A stretch of 64,000 bases of DNA from Variovorax sp. Sphag1AA (GTDB lineage: Bacteria > Pseudomonadota > Gammaproteobacteria > Burkholderiales > Burkholderiaceae_C), in assembly GCF_014192575.1 (NCBI RefSeq), contig NZ_JACHYC010000009.1, positions 124,001 through 188,000 of the forward strand, in the 5' to 3' direction. Position numbers and translations under genes: made by a program. The notes beneath the pieces were generated by a model. That model was not told the DNA's origin. It worked only from the letters and a program-made list of their open reading frames with translations, and did not search any database. Below are positions 1 to 8,899 of this stretch, one piece after another; the stretch's first letter is position 1; each line of letters starts with the position of its first letter.

Positions 1-2
1 GC

Positions 3-1949
3 CTGGTCCATCTCGGCGCGCATCGCGGCTCGGCCCGAGAGGTGCTGGAGAGGCACTACCCGCGACCGCCGGAGCACGAGCGGGAGAGCGACCGGTTCCT
101 GGCGGACGTCGAGGTGATGCACATCCCTGACGTGATGGCCGAAAAATCGCACCTGCCTCCGTTCATGCGAGAGATCGCAGAGAAGGTCGGCAGCTACGCG
201 ATCATGATCGCGCCGCTGATGTGGGAAGGCCGCTCCATCGGTTCGATCCACGTCACCCGCCAACCCGTCGGCCGGTTCGCGGACAAGGAGATCAGGCTCC
301 TGAAGACCTTCGCTGACCAGGCCGTCATCGCGATCCAGAACGCCGCGCTCTTCAAGCAGGCGCAGGAAGCGCGGGTGGCCGCCGAGGCCGCGAACGAAGC
401 CAAGAGCGCCTTCCTCGCAACCATGAGCCACGAGATCCGTACGCCGATGAATGCTGTCATCGGCATGAGCGGGCTGTTGCTGGACACGCAACTCGACATC
501 GAGCAGCAGGACTACGTCTCCACCATCCGCGAGTCGGGCGATGCGCTGCTGACCATCATCAACGACATCCTCGACTACTCGAAGATCGAGGCCGGCCGGA
601 TGGACATCGAGTCGCATCCCTTCGACCTGCGCGACTGCGTGGAGACCGCGCTCGATCTCGTGAGCGCACGCGCCACCGAGAAGGACCTCGACACCGCCTA
701 TGTGTTCGAAGGCGACGTGCCCGATGCGGTCAGCGGCGATCTTGCGCGGCTGCGACAAGTGCTGCTCAACTTGCTGAGCAATTCGGTGAAGTTCACCGAG
801 CGCGGCGAGGTGGTCGTTTCCGTCAGCTCGGAGAAGCTGCCCAATCGCAATGTGCGACTGACCTTCGCGGTGCGCGACACCGGCATCGGGCTGTCGGAAC
901 AAGGCAAGAGCAGGTTGTTCCAGTCGTTCTCGCAGGCCGATTCGAGCACCACGCGCAAATACGGTGGTACAGGTCTGGGCTTGGCGATCAGCAAGCGGCT
1001 GGCCGAACTCATGGGCGGGACCATGTGGGTCGAGAGCGCCGGGCCGGGCACTGGCTCGACCTTCTTCTTCACCATCGAGGCGCCGGTCGCCGGCCTGCCA
1101 CCGAGCCGTCGCCGCGACTTCCTCGGGGTGCAGCCCGAGATGGCGGGCAAGCGGCTCCTCATCGTGGACGACAACGCGACCAACCGCCGCGTGCTGTCGC
1201 TGCAGACCGCCAAGTGGGGCATGGATTCGCGCATGACTGCATCGCCGCTCGAAGCGCTTCAGTGGCTCGATGCCGGCGAACGATTCGACGTCGCGATCGT
1301 CGACATGCACATGCCGGAGATGGATGGGCTCGAGCTCGCGCAGCGCATCCGTGCAAAGCATGCCGCGTTGCCGCTCGTCCTCTTCAGTTCCATCGGTCGG
1401 CGCGAGACGGGCGATGGCCAATCGGTCTTCAGCGCCCATCTTTCCAAGCCGATCCACCAGTCACAGCTCTTCGACACGCTCGCCGGCCTGCTGGTGCGCG
1501 ACCCATCGGCCCGGCCCGCGCCGACCGCGGCGCCGAAGCCGCAGCTCGATCCCTCGATGGGAGCGCGGCATCCGCTGCGCATCCTTCTCGCGGAGGACAA
1601 CGCGGTCAACCAGAAGCTCGCGCTGCGCCTGCTGCAGCAGATGGGCTACCGCGCCGATCTCGCGTCCAACGGCATCGAGGCGGTGGAATCGGTGCAGCGG
1701 CAAGCCTACGATGTCGTGTTGATGGACGTACAGATGCCGGAACTCGACGGGCTCGATGCCGCGCGACAGATCTGCACGATGCTCGCCGCACCCGCGCGCC
1801 CGCGCATCGTCGCGATGACCGCGAATGCGATGCAGGGCGACCGCGAGATGTGCATGGCAGCGGGCATGGACGACTACCTCACCAAGCCGATCCGGGTGGA
1901 CCGGCTCGTCGAGGCACTCAACAGCGTGCCCGCACGAAAGGACCGATGA
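3..1949 (+). CDS. Hybrid sensor histidine kinase (GAF-HisKA-HATPase-REC-REC), 5' truncated by the window edge
   Basis: The frame is open to the left edge, so the true start lies outside; the in-frame GTG at 42 falls inside the GAF domain and is not the start. Counting from that GTG, a GAF domain runs to about residue 100, followed by a short helical linker, a HisKA domain with MSHEIRTPMN (phospho-His at 130), an HATPase domain at about 235-350 ending in the GGTGLGLAIS motif, and two receivers at about 370-490 and 515-630. The receivers carry VDMHMPEMDG and MDVQMPELDG. The kinase should autophosphorylate and relay phosphate through its receivers to the Hpt protein encoded one base downstream. 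Any transmembrane or PAS sensor part would be upstream of the window. The family is certain; the stimulus is unknown. Confidence 0.95.
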   Translation: MVHLGAHRGSAREVLERHYPRPPEHERESDRFLADVEVMHIPDVMAEKSHLPPFMREIAEKVGSYAIMIAPLMWEGRSIGSIHVTRQPVGRFADKEIRLLKTFADQAVIAIQNAALFKQAQEARVAAEAANEAKSAFLATMSHEIRTPMNAVIGMSGLLLDTQLDIEQQDYVSTIRESGDALLTIINDILDYSKIEAGRMDIESHPFDLRDCVETALDLVSARATEKDLDTAYVFEGDVPDAVSGDLARLRQVLLNLLSNSVKFTERGEVVVSVSSEKLPNRNVRLTFAVRDTGIGLSEQGKSRLFQSFSQADSSTTRKYGGTGLGLAISKRLAELMGGTMWVESAGPGTGSTFFFTIEAPVAGLPPSRRRDFLGVQPEMAGKRLLIVDDNATNRRVLSLQTAKWGMDSRMTASPLEALQWLDAGERFDVAIVDMHMPEMDGLELAQRIRAKHAALPLVLFSSIGRRETGDGQSVFSAHLSKPIHQSQLFDTLAGLLVRDPSARPAPTAAPKPQLDPSMGARHPLRILLAEDNAVNQKLALRLLQQMGYRADLASNGIEAVESVQRQAYDVVLMDVQMPELDGLDAARQICTMLAAPARPRIVAMTANAMQGDREMCMAAGMDDYLTKPIRVDRLVEALNSVPARKDR

Positions 1950-1950
1950 A

Positions 1951-2286
1951 ATGAGTGAAGCAATCATCGACCCCGCGACTTTTGCCGAACTGCAGGAGAC
2001 CGCGGGTGCCGATTTCGTCAACGAACTGGTGCAGACCTTCATGGAAGAAGCGCCGGCGATGCTGCAGGAGCTGCGCGAGGCGCTTGCGGCCGGCAAGGCC
2101 GACGACTACCGGCGCGCGGCGCATTCGCTGAAATCGAACAGCCTGACTTTCGGCGCGCGCACGCTCGGCGCCATGGCCCGGGAGCAGGAGCTCGGCGGCC
2201 TGCCGCCGGACGGCGCTCCGGTGGACGCGTTGGCACAGGAATACGAGCGCGTCGCGGCGGCGCTCACGGAGCTCTGCCATGGTTGA
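1951..2286 (+). CDS. Hpt-domain phosphotransfer protein
   Basis: This 111-residue protein is a single histidine phosphotransfer domain. The motif AAHSLKSNS supplies the phospho-accepting His at residue 58, in the usual four-helix context. Its ATG is one base after the stop of the hybrid kinase, and its end overlaps the start of the cyclase gene by 8 bases, so the three genes are translationally coupled. The expected role is to carry phosphate from the kinase receivers to the receiver of the downstream REC-cyclase. The frame is open further upstream, but that stretch lies inside the kinase gene, so the ATG at 1951 is preferred. Confidence 0.92.
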   Translation: MSEAIIDPATFAELQETAGADFVNELVQTFMEEAPAMLQELREALAAGKADDYRRAAHSLKSNSLTFGARTLGAMAREQELGGLPPDGAPVDALAQEYERVAAALTELCHG

Positions 2287-3331
2287 ACCGCGACATGCAC
2301 CCGCCCGCCTGCTGGTCACGGACGACAACAAGGTCAATCGCCTGCTGATGACGCGCAGTCTCGAGCTGCAAGGCCACACGGTCGAGTGCGCGGAAAACGG
2401 ACGCGTCGCGCTCGAATTCCTGCGCCGGGACTCGTTCGACCTGATGCTGCTCGACATGGAAATGCCCGAGATGAACGGCTTCCAGGTGCTGGAGCAGCTC
2501 AGCGACGACCCCAAGTTGCGCGATCTGCCGGTAATCGTCACTTCATCGCTCGAAGGCGTTTCGAACATTGCGCGCTGCATCGAGCTGGGCGCCGAAGACT
2601 ATCTGCACAAGCCGGTCAACCCGGTGCTGCTCAAGGCGCGCATCGATTCGAGCCTGGAGAAGAAGCGGCTGCGCGATCAGCAGAAGGAAATGGTGCGCCG
2701 CTTCGCGACTTCCGAAGTCGCGCAGGACCTGCAGCAGTCCGGCTTCGCGCTCGGCGGGCGGCGTGTGCACGCGACGGTGATGTTCTGCGACATCCGCGGC
2801 TTCACGGCGCTGGTCGAATCGCAGCCGCCGGAAGAAACGATCGAACTGCTCAACACCTACTACACGCTGATGTTCGATGCGATCAACGGCCACGGCGGTG
2901 TGGTGAACCAGATGATCGGCGACGGGCTGATGGCGATCTTCGGTGCACCGCTGCCGCTGGAGGATCACAGCGCCGCGGCCGTCTACGCCGCGCTCGACAT
3001 GATGGAGATGATCGAGCTGCTGAACGTGGAGCGCGTCGCCGCGAAGAAGACTCCGCTACGCATCGGCGTGGGCATCGCCACCGGCGAGATGGTCGCCGGC
3101 TATACGGGCACGCATCAGCGCGCCACCTACACCTGCATCGGCGACACGGTCAACCTCGCAGCGCGGCTTGAGGAACACACGAAAGTCGCCAAGCGCGGGA
3201 TCCTGATCGACCCCGCGACCTGCGCGGAAATCGAGGGCCGTGTCGAAGTCGAGGCGCTCGGCCCGGCGCAGTTCAGGGGCAAGTCGGCGCCGGTGGAAGT
3301 GCACGCGGTCGCCGGCCCTGCCGCGACCTAG
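2279..3331 (+). CDS. Response regulator with class III nucleotide cyclase output
   Basis: The 350-residue protein has an N-terminal receiver (residues about 10-130; VTDDNKVNR, LLDMEMPEMNG and a KPVN lysine motif) and a C-terminal class III adenylate/guanylate cyclase domain (about 160-345). The two metal-binding aspartates are in FCDIRGFT and IGDGLMAIFG, and the base-recognition region is TCIGDTVNLAARLE. The position that is Lys in classical adenylate cyclases (DKxxGD) is Gln here (NQMIGD), a substitution I also know from other bacterial cyclases of this group. It is the likely terminal output of the phosphorelay, making cAMP or cGMP on phosphorylation. Nucleotide specificity cannot be settled from sequence. 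Confidence 0.93.
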   Translation: MVEPRHAPARLLVTDDNKVNRLLMTRSLELQGHTVECAENGRVALEFLRRDSFDLMLLDMEMPEMNGFQVLEQLSDDPKLRDLPVIVTSSLEGVSNIARCIELGAEDYLHKPVNPVLLKARIDSSLEKKRLRDQQKEMVRRFATSEVAQDLQQSGFALGGRRVHATVMFCDIRGFTALVESQPPEETIELLNTYYTLMFDAINGHGGVVNQMIGDGLMAIFGAPLPLEDHSAAAVYAALDMMEMIELLNVERVAAKKTPLRIGVGIATGEMVAGYTGTHQRATYTCIGDTVNLAARLEEHTKVAKRGILIDPATCAEIEGRVEVEALGPAQFRGKSAPVEVHAVAGPAAT

Positions 3332-4209
3332 GCCTTCCCGACCACCCGGTCGATCCAGGCCAGCAGCACCGCGACGACTTCCTCGCGATTGGTTTCGTTC
3401 AGCGTCTCGTGCCGCGCGCCGCCGAAGACGTGGGCCGACACGTCGCGCAGCCCGGCTTCGCGGTAGCGCCGCACCAGCGGATAGAACCACTCGCCCTTGT
3501 GGCTCACCGGGTCCTGGTCGCCGATGAACAGATAGAGCGGCAGTTCGGGCCGGATGTGCTCGCGCATGACGGGCGGCGTGAGATCGCCGATGTGCGCGAA
3601 CATCGAGCCCATGCCCTCGGGCGTCACAGTGAAACCGCACAGCGGGTCGTTGATGTAGGCGTCGACCTGTGCGTGGTCGCGGCTCAGCCAGTCGAAGGAC
3701 GTGCGCACATCGGGCAGGGCGGCGTTCATGTCCTCGAGGCGGAAACCGGATTGCAGCGCAGCACCCAGCAGGTCGAGTGCGGTGGTGCCGGAGAGCGCGG
3801 CGCCAGCCAGCATTCCGCTGTACTTGAGGAGGTAGTACTGCGCCGCGAAGGAGCCCATGCTGTGGCCGAGCAGGATCAACGGCAGGCCCGGATGCCTGCC
3901 GCGCGCGTGGCGGCTCAGTACGGCCATGTCGTCCACCAGCCCCTCGAAGCCGCGCGGTCCGAAGTTGCCAAGCTGGCCGAGCGACTGCGCCAGCCGGCCA
4001 TGACCACGATGCTCGTTGGCATAGACCGCGCAGCCGGCCTGCGTCAGCGCATCGGCGAGCGGCCTGTAGCGCAGCGCGTGCTCGCCCATGCCGTGCGCGA
4101 TCTGCACGATGGCGCGCTCACGCGATGGGTCCTGAGCTTGCCAGCGGTGGGCTTCTATGGCCTGTGCGTCGGTTCCGGTGAGTTCGAAGTGCGTTTCCGT
4201 GCTTTGCAT
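3328..4209 (-). CDS. Alpha/beta hydrolase, monoacylglycerol lipase / lysophospholipase type
   Basis: The 293-residue protein has the serine aminopeptidase S33 / lysophospholipase fold. The nucleophile is Ser117 in GHSMGS, the acid is in FIGDQDPVS and the His is in GGARHETLNE. It lacks a signal peptide, so it is probably cytosolic and acts on monoglycerides or lysophospholipids. A GTG 30 bases upstream would add ten residues; the ATG at 4209 is preferred because GGGAG lies 10 bases before it and the family normally begins near this point. It converges with the cyclase gene, sharing 4 bases, and lies 33 bases downstream of the TAXI gene on the same strand. Confidence 0.88.
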   Translation of the reverse strand: MQSTETHFELTGTDAQAIEAHRWQAQDPSRERAIVQIAHGMGEHALRYRPLADALTQAGCAVYANEHRGHGRLAQSLGQLGNFGPRGFEGLVDDMAVLSRHARGRHPGLPLILLGHSMGSFAAQYYLLKYSGMLAGAALSGTTALDLLGAALQSGFRLEDMNAALPDVRTSFDWLSRDHAQVDAYINDPLCGFTVTPEGMGSMFAHIGDLTPPVMREHIRPELPLYLFIGDQDPVSHKGEWFYPLVRRYREAGLRDVSAHVFGGARHETLNETNREEVVAVLLAWIDRVVGKA

Positions 4210-4242
4210 CTGTGGTCGTCTCCCGTTCTTGAAGATCACAGC

Positions 4243-5319
4243 CTACCGCTTGCAGATGCCGAGCACCATCTCCTGTTCGGTACATGGGCGCGTCCTCGGA
4301 GGAGGATTCGAGGTGTACGACTGCGCGGCCGCAGCCTGGCCCGCGATGCAGGTGCGCATGCGCTTTTCCATCGGGCCGTAGTAGCGCCAGCCCTGCCGCA
4401 GCGGCGGCAGTTCGAGGCGAACCTGCTTCCACTTGGGATGGCCGTTGGCCTGGAGCTTGTCGAAGTTCGCGCACAGCGAGTCGGCAAATCGCACGAGGTT
4501 GCCGACCGTCGACTGCAGTCCGTAGTCGTAAGTGACGAGGTAGGCCTTCACCGTCAGCGTCGGCACGTCCTCGGTGAGCCAGCTGGGGTAGCTGGAAGTG
4601 CGGATCGTCGCCGGGAAGTAGGTCTTCATCGCGCGCGCCGATTCGGTGGCCTTCTCGTCGAGCTTGAGGATCTTGATGTACTTGCGCGCTTCGGGCTTCA
4701 TGTCGGAAAAGAGCTTCGCAGGCTGCCCGGCGACGATGATCGCGACGTCGATGCTCTTCTCGACGGTGAGCTGCGCGAGCGCCTCCTCGTTGGTGAGGTA
4801 TTGCGCGCTGGCCGCCGGAATGGGTTCGTCGAACATGAGCTGGTAGAGCGTGCGCGAACTCAACGCGGTGCCGCTGCCGATGGGGCCGACGCCGATCTTC
4901 TTGTTCTTGATCTCGTGGATGTATTCCAACGGCGCATCGGCGCGCGCGACGAAATAGATCTCCTCGTCATAGAGCGGCATGATCAGCCGCAGCGGTCGGA
5001 TGATGTTGCCCGCATCGGGATTACCGGCCTTCGCTTCGTCGAGGAAGGCCTGGTACACGTCTGACTGCACCAGCGCCAGCTTCACGCCAGGCTCGAAGCG
5101 CATGCGCGAGATGTTCTCGGCCGAACCCTTGGACTCCAGCACCTCGAGCTCGATGCCTGCCGGCTCGGCGACGTACTTGGCGAGATCGCGGCCGATCTGG
5201 ATGTAGGTGCCGGCCTTCGACGCGGTGACGATCTTGTATTGCGCCCTGGGCTGCTGCGCGGCGGCAAAGGGCAGAAGGGCGATCAGGATCAGCCCGGTCA
5301 GTATGGATCTGAGTGGCAT
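4243..5319 (-). CDS. TAXI-family TRAP transporter solute-binding protein
   Basis: The 358-residue protein starts with a signal peptide ending near AAAQQ (about residue 22). It then shows the TAXI pattern: TASKAGTYIQIGRDLAKYV at the start of the mature domain, a central KIGVGPIGSGTALSS and an IIVAGQPAKLF segment. It should bind a carboxylate-type solute in the periplasm for a TRAP transporter. No TRAP membrane subunit (4TM/12TM) is nearby, so it is an orphan receptor here or works with distant permease genes. It is followed on the same strand by the alpha/beta hydrolase gene after 33 bases. Confidence 0.9.
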   Translation of the reverse strand: MPLRSILTGLILIALLPFAAAQQPRAQYKIVTASKAGTYIQIGRDLAKYVAEPAGIELEVLESKGSAENISRMRFEPGVKLALVQSDVYQAFLDEAKAGNPDAGNIIRPLRLIMPLYDEEIYFVARADAPLEYIHEIKNKKIGVGPIGSGTALSSRTLYQLMFDEPIPAASAQYLTNEEALAQLTVEKSIDVAIIVAGQPAKLFSDMKPEARKYIKILKLDEKATESARAMKTYFPATIRTSSYPSWLTEDVPTLTVKAYLVTYDYGLQSTVGNLVRFADSLCANFDKLQANGHPKWKQVRLELPPLRQGWRYYGPMEKRMRTCIAGQAAAAQSYTSNPPPRTRPCTEQEMVLGICKR

Positions 5320-5364
5320 GTCGGCTCCTTCGGGGTTGGTGATCGTTGGCGCTGCGGCGGCACC

Positions 5365-6228
5365 TCATGGCGCCTTGCCGGCATCCGTTGAACACAGGGA
5401 CAGCGCGGCGAGGGCTTCGTTGCACTGCCCTTCCTTCGCCTGCGCGGGCGCGCTGTTCCTGGTCGTAGCAACCGGCGCTGCAGCCGCGGGGACCTGTGCC
5501 GCCTTCGTCGCCTCCACGGCCGGCGGTTCGCGGGACTCCGGCACGCCGATCGCCTGCGACGCCCTTTTCGCGGCGTCGCGAAGCTGTTCGCGCCGGGTTT
5601 CCTGCTCCTGCATGCGCCGGTCCAGTTCCTCGCGCAGCGGCTGCAGGGTCGGGTTGTCCGAATAGTCGGCGTCCAGCGAATCGAGCGTGCGCTCAGCGGT
5701 GCTCAGATCGCCGCGGCCGAGGGCCGCGCGCACCTGCGCGATGTCGGACTGGAAGGCGCGCGCCTTGCCGGGCTCGGTGCGTTTGTCGAAGTAGAAGTAG
5801 TCGAGCGCCAGCGTGAACGCGAACAGCACCACCGCCGCCACGAGGCTGATGGCCAGTCCGCCGATCCAGCGCATCGGCCGTGAGCGCTCGGGTTCTTCCT
5901 GCTGCCAGAAGCTGTCCGGCGTGGTGTAGGCGGGCCGGGCCGGGCGCAGCGCGATCGGCACTGCGGGCGCCGCGACGACCGCGCGTCCGGCGGAGGCCTT
6001 CTGTCGCGCACGCCTCGGCATGATCAGTGTCTGATCGTCGTCGAGCGGTGGCAGCGTATCGGGGCTTTCGAACTCCGAGAGGGCATGCAGACCCTCCACC
6101 TCCTCGGTGGGCGCGCCCTGGTCGTAGCTGCAGAACGGGCAGATCCGTTCCTGCGGATGCAGCAGCGCCGCACAGTGCTTGCAGGGCACCGAGAAAGCGG
6201 GCGGGTCCGAATGGGCCGAAGTCGACAT
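5365..6228 (-). CDS. Zinc-ribbon, single-pass membrane protein of unknown function
   Basis: The 287-residue protein has an N-terminal zinc ribbon with two CxxC knuckles (CKHC and CPFC, residues about 16-33). An acidic linker with DDDQTLIMPR follows, then one transmembrane helix at about residues 124-148. The periplasmic part is helical and TPR-like (QVRAALGRGDLSTAERTLD), followed by a charged coiled-coil-like stretch. The C-terminus has two cysteines around CNEALAALSLC. This layout, cytosolic zinc ribbon plus periplasmic helices, is common in uncharacterised proteobacterial proteins. It lies 45 bases upstream of the TAXI gene on the same strand. No function can be assigned. Confidence 0.75.
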   Translation of the reverse strand: MSTSAHSDPPAFSVPCKHCAALLHPQERICPFCSYDQGAPTEEVEGLHALSEFESPDTLPPLDDDQTLIMPRRARQKASAGRAVVAAPAVPIALRPARPAYTTPDSFWQQEEPERSRPMRWIGGLAISLVAAVVLFAFTLALDYFYFDKRTEPGKARAFQSDIAQVRAALGRGDLSTAERTLDSLDADYSDNPTLQPLREELDRRMQEQETRREQLRDAAKRASQAIGVPESREPPAVEATKAAQVPAAAAPVATTRNSAPAQAKEGQCNEALAALSLCSTDAGKAP

Positions 6229-6423
6229 GGCTCCCTAAGACGTCTGGTGATTACCGTCTAAACCGTGGTTGGATCAAACCATGACGGACCGTGCGGATTT
6301 GTTTCAAGTTGAAAACCCGCTTGCAACTCAGCCTTGCACCAAAGTGCCATAGACCGTCCAGGGGCGATTTAGTACGTTGGCGTTTTTGGACCGTCTTCCA
6401 CGTCATCGAAAGGAACGCGCTAC

Positions 6424-7587
6424 ATGAGGGGCCTGGCTGCTCGCTGCAGGAATGCCTTCGTTCTGTTGCTTGCAGCCGGCGCGCTCTCCCAGCCGGCGCG
6501 CGCCTTCATGGAAGGCTTCATCGACCAGCAGGACGGGCACCTCGACATCTCGGACTGGATGATCGATCGCAAGGGCTTCCTGCCGGTGCCGATCGTCATC
6601 ACCGAACCCGCCGTGGGCTATGGCGGTGGGGTGGCGCTGATGTTCGTGCGCAATTCGCTCGGAGAGAGCGCCGAGCGCGCCAAGGAAACCGGGCACATGA
6701 CGCCGCCGGACATCTTCGTGCTCGGCGGCGCCGCGACCGAGAACGGCACCAAGGCCGCCTTCGCCGGCGGCATGATGACCTTCCTGGACGACCGCTGGCG
6801 CTATCGCGGCGGTGTCGGCCGCGCGGACGTGAACCTGGCTTTCTACGGCATCGGCGGCAGCGGGCTCGGTGGCGATGCGCGCAGCATCGACTACTCGCTG
6901 GACGGCTGGATGTCGATGCAGCAGGTGCTCCGGCGCATCGGCGACAGCGACAACTGGCTGGGCGCGCGCTGGATCTTCCTGGACCTGGGCAGCAAGCTCG
7001 ACCTCAGCCAGGACCCGCGCTCGGGCTTGTCACCCGATCAGACGACGCGTAAGACCTCGGGGCTCGGATTGACCCTGGAGCACGATTCGCGCGACAACAT
7101 CTTCACGCCGTCCAAAGGTTGGACCGGCGCTTTCGACGCGACCTTCTACGACCCCGACTGGGGCAGCGACACGCGCTTCCAGAGCTATCGGGCGCACGTG
7201 TTCGCCTACTTGCCGATCGACAAGAGCCTGGTGCTCGCCGGCCGGCTCGACGGCCGCAGCGTGAGCGGCCGGGTGCCCTTCTACATGCTGCCCTTCATCG
7301 ACATGCGCGGCATTCCGGCGGCGCGCTACCAGGACGACCATACGGCGGTGATCGAGACCGAGCTGCGCTGGTCATTCACGCCGCGCTGGGCGGCGGTCGG
7401 CTTCATCGGCGCGGGGCGCGCGTGGGGGAAATCGACCGACTTCGGCGACGCAACGACGGCGGTGAGCAGGGGCGTGGGCTTTCGCTACCTGATCGCGCGC
7501 CGGCTCGGACTTTGGGTGGGCATGGACTACGCCAAGGGGCCGGAAAGCGGAACCTGGTACATCCAGGTGGGCAACGCATGGCGTTGA
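6424..7587 (+). CDS. BamA/TamA (Omp85)-family outer-membrane barrel protein
   Basis: The 387-residue protein has a signal peptide (cleavage near PARAF, residue about 28). The rest is a beta-barrel with the surface-antigen pattern: GLGLTLEHDSRDN at about 210-222, alternating amphipathic strands, and an end at WYIQVGNAWR. It has no POTRA domains, so it is a short single-barrel Omp85 member rather than an assembly factor. It should sit in the outer membrane. AAAGGA lies about 10 bases before the ATG. The 195 bases upstream contain an imperfect dyad (TTTCAAGTTGAAA at 6302-6314) that may be a regulatory site. Confidence 0.85.
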   Translation: MRGLAARCRNAFVLLLAAGALSQPARAFMEGFIDQQDGHLDISDWMIDRKGFLPVPIVITEPAVGYGGGVALMFVRNSLGESAERAKETGHMTPPDIFVLGGAATENGTKAAFAGGMMTFLDDRWRYRGGVGRADVNLAFYGIGGSGLGGDARSIDYSLDGWMSMQQVLRRIGDSDNWLGARWIFLDLGSKLDLSQDPRSGLSPDQTTRKTSGLGLTLEHDSRDNIFTPSKGWTGAFDATFYDPDWGSDTRFQSYRAHVFAYLPIDKSLVLAGRLDGRSVSGRVPFYMLPFIDMRGIPAARYQDDHTAVIETELRWSFTPRWAAVGFIGAGRAWGKSTDFGDATTAVSRGVGFRYLIARRLGLWVGMDYAKGPESGTWYIQVGNAWR

Positions 7588-7659
7588 TGGGGCGCCGGGG
7601 GCGCTTGCTGCTGCCCTTGTCATGCTGCCATGATGCCCCGAACCCCTGGGCGGGTGCAT

Positions 7660-8025
7660 GCAGATGGCTGCGCGCATCGCTTGGTCCACCGCCTCGGTCG
7701 AGGCAAAGTCTGCGAGCTTGACGACTTCAAGACCTTGGAAGTTGTCACGCTCGCTGGTGACGCCCACAAAGGCGACCCCGGCCTCTCGCGCGGCGTCCAG
7801 GTCGCCCAGCGAATCGCCGAAGAAGACGACTTCTTGATGACCTCTGGCAACGAACTCGAGCACACCCTCGACGACCGGCGCGACAGCGAGCGAGGCTTCG
7901 AGGCTCTTCGCATACTGCGCAAGGTACTGAGCGAGTCGTTCCGGCGTAGCCTCCAATCCGATGATGGTTTCGAGTATCGCAACCAGTTTGTCGCGGCGGT
8001 GGCCTCGCAGCGCCCTATTCCGTTG
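7660..8025 (-). pseudogene. Remnant of a HAD-superfamily phosphatase, N-terminus lost
   Basis: Reading the minus strand from just after an in-frame TGA (8026-8028), the frame encodes a HAD fragment. It includes the motif II/III helical region (KLVAILETIIG, LAQYLAQYAKSLEA) and a clear motif IV, FFGDSLGDLDAAREAG, ending near residue 120. The N-terminal nucleophile motif DxDxT is absent and no start codon with a ribosome site precedes the homology. Downstream the frame continues as unrelated sequence antisense to the Omp85 gene. I read it as a 5'-deleted and probably 3'-altered gene, not a functional enzyme. Confidence 0.65.
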
Positions 8026-8073
8026 TCAGTTTGCAGGTGCTCCCATCGGCCTGAGGGCACGGCTCCGGGGTTG

Positions 8074-8238
8074 CTACTCTGCGGGGCCGCCACGAATCAC
8101 GGCCGCCGAACGCTGGATCTGCGCAGCCATCAGCCGCTGCATGCGCGTTGGTGGCTCCCGGTGCACGACAAGGTCGATGACCCAGCCGACCGTCACCAGG
8201 ACAGCCAGTGCGCCGAGGCTGAAGATCTCTGATTCCAT
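8074..8238 (-). CDS. 54-residue single-pass membrane protein
   Basis: A short protein starts at an ATG preceded by AGGAG with 6-base spacing, a strong ribosome site that makes the gene credible despite its size. It has a short acidic N-terminus (MESEIF), one transmembrane helix (about residues 7-24) and a basic C-terminal tail with many Arg and Gln, so the tail should be cytosolic. I recognise no family. The frame is open further upstream, but there is no other credible start. Confidence 0.6.
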   Translation of the reverse strand: MESEIFSLGALAVLVTVGWVIDLVVHREPPTRMQRLMAAQIQRSAAVIRGGPAE

Positions 8239-8479
8239 TGCGCGCTCCTGAGTCGTGAAGGCGCTACTTTGCGAGGCGCAGTCCGGCTTGTGAATCCTCC
8301 AAACGGACGGCGCGGTCTGTGACGCAGTTACCTTTTTTGCCAGCGATCGTGTGCTATGGGCTCTTGCAGCCGGTTGCTCGTGTTTACGCGATCTTTGCAA
8401 TCACTCCGTGCACGAGGCTTCTTGCGAGGGCGTTTTATTGGCACGGGGCGCAACTTGCCTCGAACAGGAGATTTCAAAC

Positions 8480-8899
8480 ATGCGCCCCAATCGCTCTTCG
8501 TTGGTCAAACTGGCTGCTGCCGGCTTCGTAGCCGTGTCGGCGCTTACTGTCGCCGTCTCCGCAAGCGCTGGAACAAGCTGGTCAGTCGGTATCGCAGCGC
8601 CGGGCGTGGCGATCGGCGTATCCGAGCCTGCACCTCCCGTCTACTACAGGCCAGCGCCGGTCTATTCGCCCCCGGCCCCCGTGTACTACCAACCCCCGCC
8701 GGTGTACTACCACCCTGCCCCGCCCGTGGCCTATGTACCAGGCCGCGGGTACTACGGGCCTGCGTACCGCTCAGAAGGGCGTGGGTTCTATCGTGCCGAG
8801 TGGGATGGTGGTCGTCGCTGGGATCGCCGTGATGGGTATCGTCGTGACTGGGAACATGAGCGGCACGAGGGTCGCCGTGGTTGGGGCGATCGCGACTGA
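8480..8899 (+). CDS. Secreted Pro/Tyr-rich (PXPV-repeat type) protein
   Basis: The 139-residue protein has a signal peptide (cleavage near SASAG, residue about 30). A short GVAIGV segment follows, then a low-complexity stretch of PPVYYxPAPVY repeats, and an Arg/Asp/Trp-rich C-terminus (RRDGYRRDWEHER). AGGAG lies 9 bases before the ATG; an upstream GTG/TTG extension would spoil the signal peptide. Similar short PXPV proteins are common and uncharacterised in Burkholderiales. It is probably periplasmic or surface-associated. Confidence 0.8.
   Translation: MRPNRSSLVKLAAAGFVAVSALTVAVSASAGTSWSVGIAAPGVAIGVSEPAPPVYYRPAPVYSPPAPVYYQPPPVYYHPAPPVAYVPGRGYYGPAYRSEGRGFYRAEWDGGRRWDRRDGYRRDWEHERHEGRRGWGDRD

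Noticed and set aside
6302..6314. TTTCAAGTTGAAA dyad upstream of the Omp85-like gene as a known regulator site
   Set aside because: It is a short dyad in an AT-richer stretch and matches no regulator consensus that I can name.
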